NCBI GenBank assembly: GCA_945887955.1 | Contig: CAMCZO010000004.1 | Coordinates: 1-64,000 of the forward strand | Source: Chitinophaga pinensis | Lineage (GTDB): Bacteria; Bacteroidota; Bacteroidia; B-17B0; Aurantibacillaceae | Reading direction: 5' to 3' | Length of the DNA: 64,000 nucleotides | Shown: positions 47,722-56,016 of the stretch, piece by piece | How the letters are laid out: each line of letters begins with the position of its first letter | Numbering within the stretch: the stretch's first letter is position 1 | Made by a program: the position numbers and the translations under genes | Notes under the pieces: model-generated | Told to the model about the DNA's origin: nothing | What the model saw: only the letters and a program-made list of their open reading frames with translations | The model's database searches: none

Positions 47722-50169
47722 TTAATGTGCTATTATTAATTTTTTTGTAAAGTTGTTTGATTGTGATTTTATATTTAATAAATAAATACCATTAGGAATT
47801 AATGAGGTGTTGATTATTTTTTGTTTTTCTAATTTTTCAACAGTATCCAAATTTATTTTCTTTCCTAACATATCATAAATATTAACTATTGATATTAAAT
47901 TATTTGATGATTTCAAAGATATAATTGTCTCATCAGAACTAGGATTTGGAAAAATAGTTACTAATTCGTTATCTAAATTATTAACATTTAAACTAACATC
48001 TAATAATCCCATACCTTGTATCATAAAGCTATATGAGCTTTCGTCGGCATCAGTATTGTTTATTTTTATTTGAGCCGTTTTTGTACCTATTGAAGTTGGT
48101 TTGAAATCAACAGTAAAACTTTGTGAGGTATTTCCTGCTAAATTAATTGGAAAACTAGGTAGCCCTACTAAAGTAAACTCTGAAGATCCAGTTAATGACA
48201 TATTTGAAATAGTTAATGTTCCAATATCGGTATTTTGAATATTAAATGTTTTTGAAATCACATTATTTAATATTATTGAACCGAAATCAGTGTTGTTTGA
48301 TGTGTTAACTACATTACTTCCAGAAATAATATTTGTGTTATTTCCTTGTAAATTAATTTCGGCAACAGCACCAACACCTTGTATAGCAAAGTCATATAAA
48401 TTTTCGTTATAATCAGTGTTATTTACACTCACAGTTGCATTTCTTGTTCCAACAAATGCAGGATTAAAACTAACTGTAAAGCTTTGTGAAGCACCTGCGG
48501 CTATAGTTAAAGGATAAACTGGTGCATTTATAATTGAAAAGTCACCTGCATTGGTTCCTGAAATAAATAAACTAGTTACAACTAAAGCTCCAGTTCCTGT
48601 ATTTTGTATTAAAAAAGTTTTGTTTACAGAAGTACCAGTATTTCTTGTACCAAAATCTGTATTATTTAGAGCACTAATAGCAGTGTTATTTAGTGGAATA
48701 TTAACAGAGTTTCCTTGAACGTTTACTTCAGGATTTGATGTTGCTGTTTTTTGACTAGTTAACAATAAAATTTGACCACCTTCTACAACTGGAGCCGGAA
48801 TTGAATAATGTGTTTGGTCTACAAACAAAAATTTTCCAGGACCTAAAATAGCTTGCGCATCAAATATTCCTGATGCTTCTTCGTCTTGAGTTAAAAAATT
48901 TGGAGCACCTAGTAAAAAACGAGTTGGGTCATGTTCTGCAATAAGTAATAAGTTATCTGTTGCAATTGTATATTCCCACATTTTAGCAATATGTGCCTGG
49001 TTTCCTGGGTCTTCTTGTAAAATTATATGACCTGAGTTATCAATACCTATGTTATCAAGACTAAAATGTCCTTCTGTGCCATCTAATACTGCAGTAATGG
49101 TTCCACCTAATTCAGGGCTATTTATATTAGTAAATCGGAGTCTCCACATTCTACTATTTGATCCAAATCCATTTGTAGTAACAAAATAAAAATCATTAGG
49201 ATTAGATGGATCCCAAGCGCCATCTTCTGGTCTTAAAAAATTTGTAACACCTAAATTATTACTAATTGTATTTAACGAAGCCCCAGTTATTGCATTTACT
49301 GGTCCTACATTTGTTAATGAAAATGTAGTGTTTGCTGAAGGAAAAACTGCATTAGTTTCGAGAGTAAATCCTGCAACTGAAACACCATATAATATCCCAT
49401 TCATTAAACCTGCTTTGTATATTTCTGATCCTGTTGTAGATTTGTTACCAACATAAACATAAACTTGTCCTGGAGTGGCATCATCAGTTCCAATTACGAT
49501 TGTTTTATCGTTTCTGTTTGGGCTTGCTACTGAGTTTTCCCAAGAAAATTTACCTAGGTAGGGTAATTCAAATGTATTACCAGCATTTGGACCCGTTAAA
49601 ATATGAGCAAAACCTCTTCCTTCAGGACCAGATTCCTCACCATTCATAAAGATTCGTTCTTTAGTACCTTTTCCTGTATAGCTATTATAAAATGCAGAAA
49701 CATCTGGTAAATCAGCAGAGCAAAATCTTGACATTAATGATAAGCTATTTGTGTTACCTGAATTATATGTTGAAAAAGTGCTAGTTGCTGCATTCCATAA
49801 ATTTACATTTTGAATAAGATCTGCACCACTTGTAACTGCAAGTGTAGTTTTGTTTATGATCCATTTTGATACAAATGCACTTATCTGCCCATGAGCTCTA
49901 ACAGAACCTACTGTAGGGCCAAATTCATGATTTAAAAGGAATGTGAATGTCCCATCATTATTATCATATGCCCCCGCGCCATCAGGTATTCCACTCATGG
50001 TATAATTATTAATTACATTTGTAGCGGTTAAGATGGATGTAATTGAATAACCTGGTATTACGGGCAATAAATAAGGTGATTGCGAACTACTTGGACCAGT
50101 AGTTAGTGTTTGTGATAATAGACAGTTGGATATACCAATGCCAAATAAAATAAGTTTGATTTTTTTCAT
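47722..50169 (-). CDS. T9SS type A-exported PhoX/DUF839-like protein with choice-of-anchor domains
   Basis: An 815-residue exported protein with a signal peptide (cleavage near CLLSQ, residue 19). Residues about 30-470 resemble the DUF839/PhoX-like propeller seen in secreted alkaline phosphatase relatives (FTFLLNHEFGPTVGSVRAHG, RIFMNGEESGPEGRGFAHILTG, NDFYFVTTNGFG). Two choice-of-anchor D-type Ig domains (about 485-735) follow, recurring as NNTDFGxxxxxxxxxKTFxIQNT and SFTVxFxP. The C-terminal 75 residues are a Por secretion tail (FPNPSSDETIISL, GKKINLD, NGIYLLNI, KKLIIAH). Phosphatase activity is possible but not proven. Confidence 0.88.
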   Translation of the reverse strand: MKKIKLILFGIGISNCLLSQTLTTGPSSSQSPYLLPVIPGYSITSILTATNVINNYTMSGIPDGAGAYDNNDGTFTFLLNHEFGPTVGSVRAHGQISAFVSKWIINKTTLAVTSGADLIQNVNLWNAATSTFSTYNSGNTNSLSLMSRFCSADLPDVSAFYNSYTGKGTKERIFMNGEESGPEGRGFAHILTGPNAGNTFELPYLGKFSWENSVASPNRNDKTIVIGTDDATPGQVYVYVGNKSTTGSEIYKAGLMNGILYGVSVAGFTLETNAVFPSANTTFSLTNVGPVNAITGASLNTISNNLGVTNFLRPEDGAWDPSNPNDFYFVTTNGFGSNSRMWRLRFTNINSPELGGTITAVLDGTEGHFSLDNIGIDNSGHIILQEDPGNQAHIAKMWEYTIATDNLLLIAEHDPTRFLLGAPNFLTQDEEASGIFDAQAILGPGKFLFVDQTHYSIPAPVVEGGQILLLTSQKTATSNPEVNVQGNSVNIPLNNTAISALNNTDFGTRNTGTSVNKTFLIQNTGTGALVVTSLFISGTNAGDFSIINAPVYPLTIAAGASQSFTVSFNPAFVGTRNATVSVNNTDYNENLYDFAIQGVGAVAEINLQGNNTNIISGSNVVNTSNNTDFGSIILNNVISKTFNIQNTDIGTLTISNMSLTGSSEFTLVGLPSFPINLAGNTSQSFTVDFKPTSIGTKTAQIKINNTDADESSYSFMIQGMGLLDVSLNVNNLDNELVTIFPNPSSDETIISLKSSNNLISIVNIYDMLGKKINLDTVEKLEKQKIINTSLIPNGIYLLNIKSQSNNFTKKLIIAH

Positions 50170-50309
50170 TTGATTTTTTTTATTTGATTAGATTTTTTTT
50201 ATACTCTGTAAAATTATTTTTTTTGTAAAGCCTATTTATTAATCTATTATTATCAATAAGTTATACTAATTTTTTATTTTTATTTTTAATTTAACCTCGT
50301 AACATTATT

Positions 50310-50357
50310 TAAACTATTTATTGATAAAAATTTAATTTTGTGTGTGTTTATTTATCG
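50310..50357 (+). repeat. Left 48-bp direct repeat flanking the RAYT element
   Basis: Matches 51105-51152 at 47 of 48 positions. It includes a TAATTTTG -7-like box (50333-50340). The remainder of the 50170-50309 gap is AT-rich and shows nothing else. Confidence 0.9.
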
Positions 50358-50359
50358 CC

Positions 50360-50524
50360 CTTGTTGGTGTTATCACCAACAAGTAAATATTCTCCTTTAT
50401 TTTGCTTTGTTGCTGTTATCATCAAGAAGTAAATATTCGCCTTTGTTTTGCCTTTGTTGGTGTTATCACCAACAAGTAAATTTTTCGCCCTTGTTTTGCC
50501 TTTGTTGGTGTTATCACCAACAAG
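50360..50524 (+). repeat. Four REP-like palindromes in tandem (about 46-48 bp period)
   Basis: Hairpins at 50360-50383 (perfect 10-bp arms CTTGTTGGTG / CACCAACAAG around TTAT), 50406-50429 (decayed), 50453-50476 and 50501-50524. The spacers share TAAATATTC-G/T-CC and TTTGTTTTGCC text. These are likely the transposase's recognition structures. With 50170-50309 they fill the stretch of about 360 bases without a real gene. Confidence 0.88.
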
Positions 50525-50545
50525 TAAATATTGTTAAATTTACAA

Positions 50546-51076
50546 ATGCCAAAATTGCACCATGCAGATAATCCTATACAGTTTTATACTGCTACTATAT
50601 TGGAATGGCAAAAGCTACTAAAACCGAATAAGTACAAACAAATTATTGTAAATAGTTTAGCATTTTTAGTAAAAGAAAATCGTACGAAAATTTACGCCTT
50701 TGTAATAATGGATAATCACATCCATCTTATTTGGCAGGGAACTAAACTACATTCTTTAAAACACTCGCAATTGAGTTTTATGAAATACACAGCACAACAA
50801 ATAAAATTTGATTTAGAAAAACATCATCCAAACGTATTACCATGTTTTCTAGTTGAAGCAAAAGATAGGAAATATCAGTTTTGGGAAAGGAATGCATTAT
50901 CAGTAGATATAATGAGTTCGGAGGTTTTTATTCAAAAGTTAAACTATATTCATAAAAACCCTGTAAGAGCTAAACTTTGCTTAATTGATACAGATTATAA
51001 ATATTCGACTGCGAAACATTATAATGAAATGCAACATGAATTTGATTTTTTAGAGCCCTACAATCAACAACTTTGA
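50546..51076 (+). CDS. REP-associated tyrosine transposase (RAYT, Y1/IS200-like)
   Basis: Single-strand DNA transposase of the HUH family. The ATG at 50546 gives 176 residues with the catalytic HIH at 58-60 in IMDNHIHLIW and the conserved KLNYIHKNPVRAKL near 131-144. In well-known RAYTs a tyrosine follows the WxR motif. Here the matching spot (FWERNA, 112-118) has Asn, so the nucleophile may be Tyr110 or Tyr134. The stop codon ends exactly at the base before the right terminal repeat. The frame has no disruption. Confidence 0.88.
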   Translation: MPKLHHADNPIQFYTATILEWQKLLKPNKYKQIIVNSLAFLVKENRTKIYAFVIMDNHIHLIWQGTKLHSLKHSQLSFMKYTAQQIKFDLEKHHPNVLPCFLVEAKDRKYQFWERNALSVDIMSSEVFIQKLNYIHKNPVRAKLCLIDTDYKYSTAKHYNEMQHEFDFLEPYNQQL

Positions 51077-51104
51077 CTTGTTGGTGATAACACCAACAAG
51101 GGCG
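51077..51104 (+). repeat. Right terminal inverted repeat / REP hairpin
   Basis: CTTGTTGGTG ATAA CACCAACAAG hairpin plus GGCG. It is the exact reverse complement of 50356-50383, so its loop is ATAA rather than TTAT, showing opposite orientation. Confidence 0.92.
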
Positions 51105-51152
51105 TAAACTATTTATTGATAAAAATTTAAATTTGTGTGTGTTTATTTATCG
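51105..51152 (+). repeat. Right 48-bp direct repeat
   Basis: Copy of 50310-50357 with a single difference (A for T at 51131). It contains TAAATTTG at 51128-51135, a good -7 box that probably starts the ars operon. Confidence 0.9.
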
Positions 51153-51164
51153 TATTTTTACGAT
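51149..51164. promoter_or_regulatory. Probable ArsR operator
   Basis: Perfect inverted repeat ATCGTA-TTTT-TACGAT, lying between the -7 box and the arsR ATG. Position and symmetry suit a repressor site; the binding protein is inferred. Confidence 0.5.
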
Positions 51165-51170
51165 TAATAT

Positions 51171-51500
51171 ATGGGTTCAAGTAAAATAAATGACTACAGC
51201 GATCAGCAAAAGTTAATCGCAAAATTTTCTAAAGCATTGGCTCATCCGGCAAGAGTAGCTATATTAAATTTGTTGTTGAAAAAGAAATCTTGTATATGTG
51301 GAGACATTGTTTTAGAAATTCCATTATCTCAAAGTACAGTATCACAACATTTAAAAGAATTAAAAAAGGCCGGATTAATAAGAGGTAAAATCGAAGGGTC
51401 AAAAATTTGTTATTGCATTAATGAATTAGAATGGAATAAAGCTAAATTACATTTGAATAAATTATTTAAAATAACTGTTTTAAATCATAATTGTTGCTAA
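51171..51500 (+). CDS. arsR: ArsR/SmtB-family metalloregulator
   Basis: A 109-residue winged-helix repressor that senses arsenite. It shows [28 protein letters not shown] near 21-48, where the CxC in the helix (Cys40, Cys42) forms an As(III) site. The recognition helix is [19 protein letters not shown], and two extra Cys lie at the C-terminus (NHNCC). It heads the operon arsR - phosphatase-type reductase - Acr3, with gaps of 7 and 2 bases. Confidence 0.92.
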   Translation: MGSSKINDYSDQQKLIAKFSKALAHPARVAILNLLLKKKSCICGDIVLEIPLSQSTVSQHLKELKKAGLIRGKIEGSKICYCINELEWNKAKLHLNKLFKITVLNHNCC

Positions 51501-51507
51501 ATTATAT

Positions 51508-52122
51508 ATGTATTTTAAAATAAAAATATTTTGCGATAATTTATCGAGTCAATTTAATGTTATTTCAAAAAATAGAAAAAATACACTTGAAAATATAGCT
51601 AATTATATTACACTTAAACAGAAGGAAAATAAGCCAATTCATTTAGTTTATATTTGTACTCATAATTCTCGTCGAAGCCAATTTGGTCAAATTTGGTCTA
51701 GAGTTGCTGCAGACTATTATCAAATAAAAAATATTAATACCTATTCTGGGGGCACAGAAACAACTTCTTTTAATATGAATGCGATCCATTCATTACATAG
51801 ATTAGGCTTCGAAATTAATCCTAAAAACGATTCTTTAAACACTATTTATGAGGTATATTATGACTCTGTTAAAACTCCGATAAATTGTTTTTCTAAATTA
51901 TATAATCATTTAGCTAATCCAAATAATAACTTTGCCGCAATTATGACATGTAGCGATGCAGAGGAAAATTGCCCATTTATACCTGAAGCTGATATTCGAC
52001 TTTTAACTACGTATAGCGATCCAAAAGAGTTTGATTATACTTCTTTGCAAGATATTAAATATGACGAGCGATGTAAAGAAATTGCTTTAGAAACATTTTA
52101 CGTTTTTTCACTTATTAAATAA
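51508..52122 (+). CDS. Low-molecular-weight protein tyrosine phosphatase-type arsenate reductase
   Basis: A 204-residue protein with the LMW-PTPase P-loop variant VYICTHNSRRSQ near 48-59 (nucleophile Cys, then HNSRRS), and MTCSDAEENCPFIPEAD with two further Cys near 147-163. In ars operons these enzymes reduce arsenate to arsenite. It is longer than canonical ArsC, as is usual for the Bacteroidota form. The position between arsR and Acr3 supports this job. Confidence 0.85.
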   Translation: MYFKIKIFCDNLSSQFNVISKNRKNTLENIANYITLKQKENKPIHLVYICTHNSRRSQFGQIWSRVAADYYQIKNINTYSGGTETTSFNMNAIHSLHRLGFEINPKNDSLNTIYEVYYDSVKTPINCFSKLYNHLANPNNNFAAIMTCSDAEENCPFIPEADIRLLTTYSDPKEFDYTSLQDIKYDERCKEIALETFYVFSLIK

Positions 52123-52124
52123 TT

Positions 52125-53189
52125 ATGACAAATAATAATTGTGCCCCTGCGGCGAATAGAAAAAAATTAAGTTTTTTAGATCGGTTTTTAACGTTGTGGA
52201 TTTTTCTTGCGATGATTATTGGCATTTGTATAGGTTATTTTATCCCATCTTCATCAAATTTTATAAATAACTTTTCAGAAGGAACAACTAATCTACCTTT
52301 GGCTATTGGATTAATTTTGATGATGTACCCGCCATTAACAAAAGTAAATTTTGCACAAATACCTCAAGTTTTATCAAAACCAAAATTACTAGGATTTTCA
52401 TTTTTTATCACTTGGATAATTGGGCCATTTTTAATGTTTTCTTTAGCAGTTTTATTTTTAAAAGATTATCCTGATTATATGACTGGTTTAATTATTATGG
52501 GCTTGGCTCCTTGCATTGCAATGGTTATTGTTTGGAATGAATTAGCAGAAGGCAATAGAGAAATGGTTGCTGGTTTGGTGGGTATTAATAGTTTAATACA
52601 GGTTTTATTTTTTAGTTTGTATTCTTATTTTTATCTCGAAATTATGTTGCCTTTGTTTGGTATAAAGGGTTTATCTGTTAATATTAGTATATATGAAATA
52701 GCTAAAACAGTATTTATTTATTTAGGAATCCCTTTTATTGCTGCTATAATAAGTCGAATTGGTTTAATTAAAATTAAAGGCGAAGAGTGGTTTAAAACTA
52801 AATTTATTCCTTTTATTTCACCAATTACTTTAATTTCTCTATTATTTACGATTGTTTTAATGTTTAGTTTAAAAGGCAGTATGATTGTTTCAATACCAAT
52901 GGATGTTTTTAGAATTGCATTACCACTTGTTTTCTTTTTCGCCATCATGTTTGTTTTGATGTTTTTTGTTGGAAAGTATGCTGGTGCTAATTATGAAGAA
53001 AACGTAGCATTATCATTTACAGCTTCAGGAAATAACTTTGAATTAGCAATTGCAGTTTCTATAGGCGTTTTTGGAATAAATAGCGGGCAAGCTTTTGCAG
53101 GAGTTATAGGTCCTTTGGTAGAAGTTCCTGCATTAATTGCTTTGGTTCAATTAGCTTTTTGGTTTAAAAATAAATATTATAAAATTTAA
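52125..53189 (+). CDS. acr3: Acr3-type arsenite efflux transporter
   Basis: Inner-membrane exporter of 354 residues with ten predicted helices. Family marks are LSFLDRFLTLWIFLAMIIGICIGY at the N-terminus, MGLAPCIAMVIVWNELAEGN near 125-144 (the conserved Cys involved in As(III) transport) and SFTASGNNFELAIAVSIGVFG near the C-terminus. It starts 2 bases after the reductase gene. Confidence 0.95.
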   Translation: MTNNNCAPAANRKKLSFLDRFLTLWIFLAMIIGICIGYFIPSSSNFINNFSEGTTNLPLAIGLILMMYPPLTKVNFAQIPQVLSKPKLLGFSFFITWIIGPFLMFSLAVLFLKDYPDYMTGLIIMGLAPCIAMVIVWNELAEGNREMVAGLVGINSLIQVLFFSLYSYFYLEIMLPLFGIKGLSVNISIYEIAKTVFIYLGIPFIAAIISRIGLIKIKGEEWFKTKFIPFISPITLISLLFTIVLMFSLKGSMIVSIPMDVFRIALPLVFFFAIMFVLMFFVGKYAGANYEENVALSFTASGNNFELAIAVSIGVFGINSGQAFAGVIGPLVEVPALIALVQLAFWFKNKYYKI

Positions 53190-53200
53190 AATTAATAAAT

Positions 53201-53803
53201 CTACAATTCTTCATTTACGTTAAGTTTCAATAATTTAAATAATATTTCTTTTTCAATTTCTTTTACATCGCCTGGTTGCAGTTGACCTAATTCTAAATCT
53301 TCAATTTTATTTCTTATTAATCGTTTACAGTCATGTCTTACCGCTGAACACATTTTTCTTATTTGTCTATTTTTACCTTCAGTAAGTATAAATTCTAACC
53401 AAGAGTGAGGGATAAATTCTTTAAATGGATTATCTCGGATCGGAAGATTATCTGGTTTTTTTATTAAATTAACTTCGCAGGCTTTGGTTAAATAAACACC
53501 TTTTTTTTTAACCATAATTTCTATACCATGTCTAAGTTTTTCTATCGATTCTTTTTCAATAAGTTTTTCAACTAAAACAATATAGCTTCGTTTATGCTTT
53601 CTATCTGGATGTAGTAATCTTTTTGTTAATGTTTTATCGGTTGTTAAAATTAATAAACCTTCACTATGATCGTCTAATCGTCCAACTGCATTAGTGCCTT
53701 CAGGAAATATGTAGTTTAGGTCGCACAATAATCTTTGTTTATGAGGGCTTACAAATTGAGAAACCATTTTATAAGGTTTGTATATTACGAAATATCTATC
53801 CAA
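53201..53803 (-). CDS. rluE: 23S rRNA pseudouridine synthase, RsuA/RluE type
   Basis: Converts one uridine in rRNA to pseudouridine. The 200-residue protein lacks an S4 domain. It starts YFVIYKPYKMVSQF and holds the catalytic Asp in VGRLDDHSEGLLILTTD near 41-57, then KRSYIVLVE, and the end motif EGKNRQIRKMCSAVRHDCKRLIR. Length and motifs suit RluE more than RluB or RsuA; the exact target is inferred. Confidence 0.9.
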   Translation of the reverse strand: MDRYFVIYKPYKMVSQFVSPHKQRLLCDLNYIFPEGTNAVGRLDDHSEGLLILTTDKTLTKRLLHPDRKHKRSYIVLVEKLIEKESIEKLRHGIEIMVKKKGVYLTKACEVNLIKKPDNLPIRDNPFKEFIPHSWLEFILTEGKNRQIRKMCSAVRHDCKRLIRNKIEDLELGQLQPGDVKEIEKEILFKLLKLNVNEEL

Positions 53804-53870
53804 AGAATTTATTTTTAGATTACAAAAATATCATTTAAATACAAAGTAATTTCTTATATTTTATAAATAC

Positions 53871-53878
53871 TATCTTTG
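53871..53878 (+). promoter_or_regulatory. -7 element before ytxJ
   Basis: TATCTTTG, 38 bases before the ATG; no clear -33 box. Confidence 0.45.
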
Positions 53879-53915
53879 ATTAATATTTATAAATTTTATA
53901 TTAAATAGTTTTAAA

Positions 53916-54254
53916 ATGAATTGGAATATTTTAAATGATGTTAAGCAATTAGAGCTAATTGATCAAGAATCTCATAGTAAATTGGTTTTAATTTTAAAAC
54001 ATAGTACACGTTGTAGTATTAGTATAACTGCTTTAGGTCGATTTGAAAGAAGTTGGAAAGAATCTGATTCGAATTTTATAAAACCATATTATTTAGATTT
54101 ATTAAACTTTCGTGATATTTCTAATTTAATTGCTAATAGGTATCATGTTGAACATCAGTCTCCTCAAATTTTATTAATTAATAAAGGGATCTGTGTTTTT
54201 AGTCAAACTCATTTGGATATTTCTTATTCTGATATTATAAATCTAAAACTATGA
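53916..54254 (+). CDS. ytxJ: Bacillithiol-system redox protein YtxJ
   Basis: A 112-residue thioredoxin-fold protein with LILKHSTRCSISITAL near 26-41 (the single active Cys of YtxJ, a likely de-bacillithiolation thiol) and SPQILLINKGICVFSQTH near the end. YtxJ proteins occur in organisms that use bacillithiol. The ATG of the next gene overlaps its stop (ATGA). Confidence 0.88.
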   Translation: MNWNILNDVKQLELIDQESHSKLVLILKHSTRCSISITALGRFERSWKESDSNFIKPYYLDLLNFRDISNLIANRYHVEHQSPQILLINKGICVFSQTHLDISYSDIINLKL

Positions 54255-55063
54255 AAAAAACAACCCCATTAATTATTTTATTTTTTTTGTTTAGTAAATT
54301 TATTTCGTTTGCTCAAATTAAATTTTGTTCATGGAATATTCAAAATTTTGGTAAATCAAAAACAGAGAGTCATATTAAATTTATTGCTAAAACCCTTAAT
54401 GGTTTTGATGTTGTGGCTATTGTTGAAGTAGTTGCTGGATTAGGAGGCTCCCAGGCTGTTGCTCGATTGGCAGATGAATTAAATCGTAATGGAAGTAAAT
54501 GGGATTATTCTATCAGCGACCCTACAACAGGAAGCCCAAGTAAAAGTGAACGTTATGCTTTTTTATGGAAAACATCTAAGTTAAAAAAAATTGGCGCTGC
54601 TTTTTTAGAGAATAAATATCAAATTGAAATTGAGCGAGAACCATATTTAGCAACATTTTCTTCAGGAAATAAAGAATTTACTATTGCTACTTTTCATGCA
54701 TTACCAAAAAATAAACAGCCAGAACAAGAAATTAAATATCTAAAATTTATTCCAGGTGAATTTTTATCAAAAAACATTATTTTTAGTGGCGATTTTAATT
54801 GTCCTGAGTCTCATACTGTTTTTAATCCATTAAAAGTATCTGGTTATCTATCTGCTTTTACAAAACAAAAAACCTCTTTAAAAACAAAATGTGTAAATAA
54901 TGATTGTTTAGCTTCTGAATATGATAATATATTTTATAAGGGTTCTAAAATTAATTTAATAAAATCGGGAGTTGTTCATTTTTATAAAGAATTTAGTATA
55001 CTTAAAGAGGCTAGAAAAATATCAGATCATTTACCCGTTTATTTAGAATTTTCGATTAATTAA
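54251..55063 (+). CDS. Secreted endonuclease/exonuclease/phosphatase-family protein
   Basis: A 270-residue DNase I-like hydrolase with a signal peptide (cleavage near FISFAQ, residue 22). Catalytic landmarks: FCSWNIQNFGKS near 25-36, VVAIVEVVAG (metal Glu), ATFHALPKNKQ, FSGDFNCPESH near 178-188 and SDHLPVYLEF near the end (Asp-His pair). It overlaps ytxJ by four bases. Nuclease activity is likely; the natural substrate is unknown. Confidence 0.88.
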   Translation: MKKTTPLIILFFLFSKFISFAQIKFCSWNIQNFGKSKTESHIKFIAKTLNGFDVVAIVEVVAGLGGSQAVARLADELNRNGSKWDYSISDPTTGSPSKSERYAFLWKTSKLKKIGAAFLENKYQIEIEREPYLATFSSGNKEFTIATFHALPKNKQPEQEIKYLKFIPGEFLSKNIIFSGDFNCPESHTVFNPLKVSGYLSAFTKQKTSLKTKCVNNDCLASEYDNIFYKGSKINLIKSGVVHFYKEFSILKEARKISDHLPVYLEFSIN

Positions 55064-55108
55064 TTCGATTAATTTTTTTTTTAAATTAATTGATTATAAA
55101 TTTACTAC

Positions 55109-55507
55109 ATGAATTTTTTAGGAAGGTTAAAGTTTTATGGATTTGGTTTTGGATTAGGTTTATTAGTTGTTTATGCTTTATTTGGAAATAGAAGTTGTAC
55201 TTCGCCTAATGAATTAAAAATGAAAGAATTAATTTCTCAATTTGACACCGTGTTATCATCAAAAGCAAAATGTAAATTAATTTATCTCAAAAAAAGCGCG
55301 AAATTGTTAAAACTAGAGCTTCGACATTTTGAAGTTAATTATGATTTGAGTACGGTAAGAAAAAAACCATGCGGTGAATATTTTATTCAACCTAAAATTG
55401 CCTATGCTAGTAAATACAATTATAATTTAATTATTTATGATTGTGATACTATTTCTAAAATTAATGATATTAATATAATTTCTGTAAATACTTGCTCTTG
55501 TCAATAG
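55109..55507 (+). CDS. Small membrane-anchored protein, DUF4258-like
   Basis: A 132-residue product with one N-terminal helix (about 8-25, YGFGFGLGLLVVYALFG) and a small alpha/beta domain containing SKAKCKLIYLKKSAKLLKLEL and several Cys (RSC, KAKC, YDC, NTCSC). It resembles the small DUF4258 proteins of Bacteroidota, but the match is by eye only. It overlaps the tadA reading frame by its last 4-16 bases. Confidence 0.6.
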   Translation: MNFLGRLKFYGFGFGLGLLVVYALFGNRSCTSPNELKMKELISQFDTVLSSKAKCKLIYLKKSAKLLKLELRHFEVNYDLSTVRKKPCGEYFIQPKIAYASKYNYNLIIYDCDTISKINDINIISVNTCSCQ

Positions 55508-55953
55508 CTCCATTATTCACCGATGAGTATTTTATGCGTGAGGCTTTAAAAGAAGCTCAAAAGGCTTTTGATGTTGATGAAGTTCCGGTTGGTTCAGTAA
55601 TTGTTGCAAATAATAAAATTATAGCTAGGTCTCATAATCTTACCGAACGTTTAATTGATGTTACAGCTCATTCAGAAATTCAAGCTATTACTGCTGCTTC
55701 AAATTATATAGGGGGCAAGTATTTATTTGATTGTACTCTTTATGTAACTTTAGAGCCCTGTATTATGTGTGCTGGAGCATTATTTTGGTCTAAAATCTCA
55801 AAAGTTGTTTATGGCGCATCTGATGATAAAAATGGATTTCTATCTAAATTTAATGGGAATTTACATCCAAAAACAGAATTTGTTAAAGGGGTCTTAAATG
55901 ATGAATGTGAAGCAATACTGAAACTGTTTTTTAAAAATAAACGAATTAAATAA
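55492..55953 (+). CDS. tadA: tRNA adenosine(34) deaminase / nucleoside deaminase
   Basis: Zinc deaminase that makes inosine at the tRNA-Arg wobble base. It shows FTDEYFMREALKEAQKAFDVDEVPVGSVIV, TAHSEIQAI (His-Ala-Glu-like site) and LEPCIMCAGALFWSKI. The family normally begins just before FTDEYF, where there is no ATG. TTG codons at 55492 and 55498, or an ATA at 55504 that overlaps the previous stop (ATAG), are the choices. I give the longest. ATG 55534 would cut the domain. Confidence 0.9.
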   Translation: MLLSIAPLFTDEYFMREALKEAQKAFDVDEVPVGSVIVANNKIIARSHNLTERLIDVTAHSEIQAITAASNYIGGKYLFDCTLYVTLEPCIMCAGALFWSKISKVVYGASDDKNGFLSKFNGNLHPKTEFVKGVLNDECEAILKLFFKNKRIK

Positions 55954-56016
55954 ACCATTTTTAATTGCTTTTTGTTTTATAATTTAATAAATTTGAGAAT
56001 AAATAAATTTTAACTT

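Larger units (their letters stand above)
50356..51104 (+). mobile_element. RAYT/REP element with 28-bp terminal inverted repeats
   Basis: The interval 50356-50383 is the exact reverse complement of 51077-51104 (28 bases). Each end is itself a perfect hairpin. Inside lie three further hairpins on the left and one transposase gene. The whole unit is bounded by 48-bp direct repeats (50310-50357 and 51105-51152), the left one overlapping the end by the bases CG. This looks like a complete, recently moved unit placed just upstream of arsR. Confidence 0.82.

Noticed and set aside
50360-50524. CRISPR array
   Set aside because: Only four units, each a palindrome with decayed copies and near-identical spacers, no cas gene, and an inverted copy at the other end of the element.
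50338-50571. Open frame of 77 codons across the palindromic array
   Set aside because: Its residues simply repeat the hairpin units (CWCYHQQVN repeated), and it overlaps the transposase start; it is a repeat artefact.
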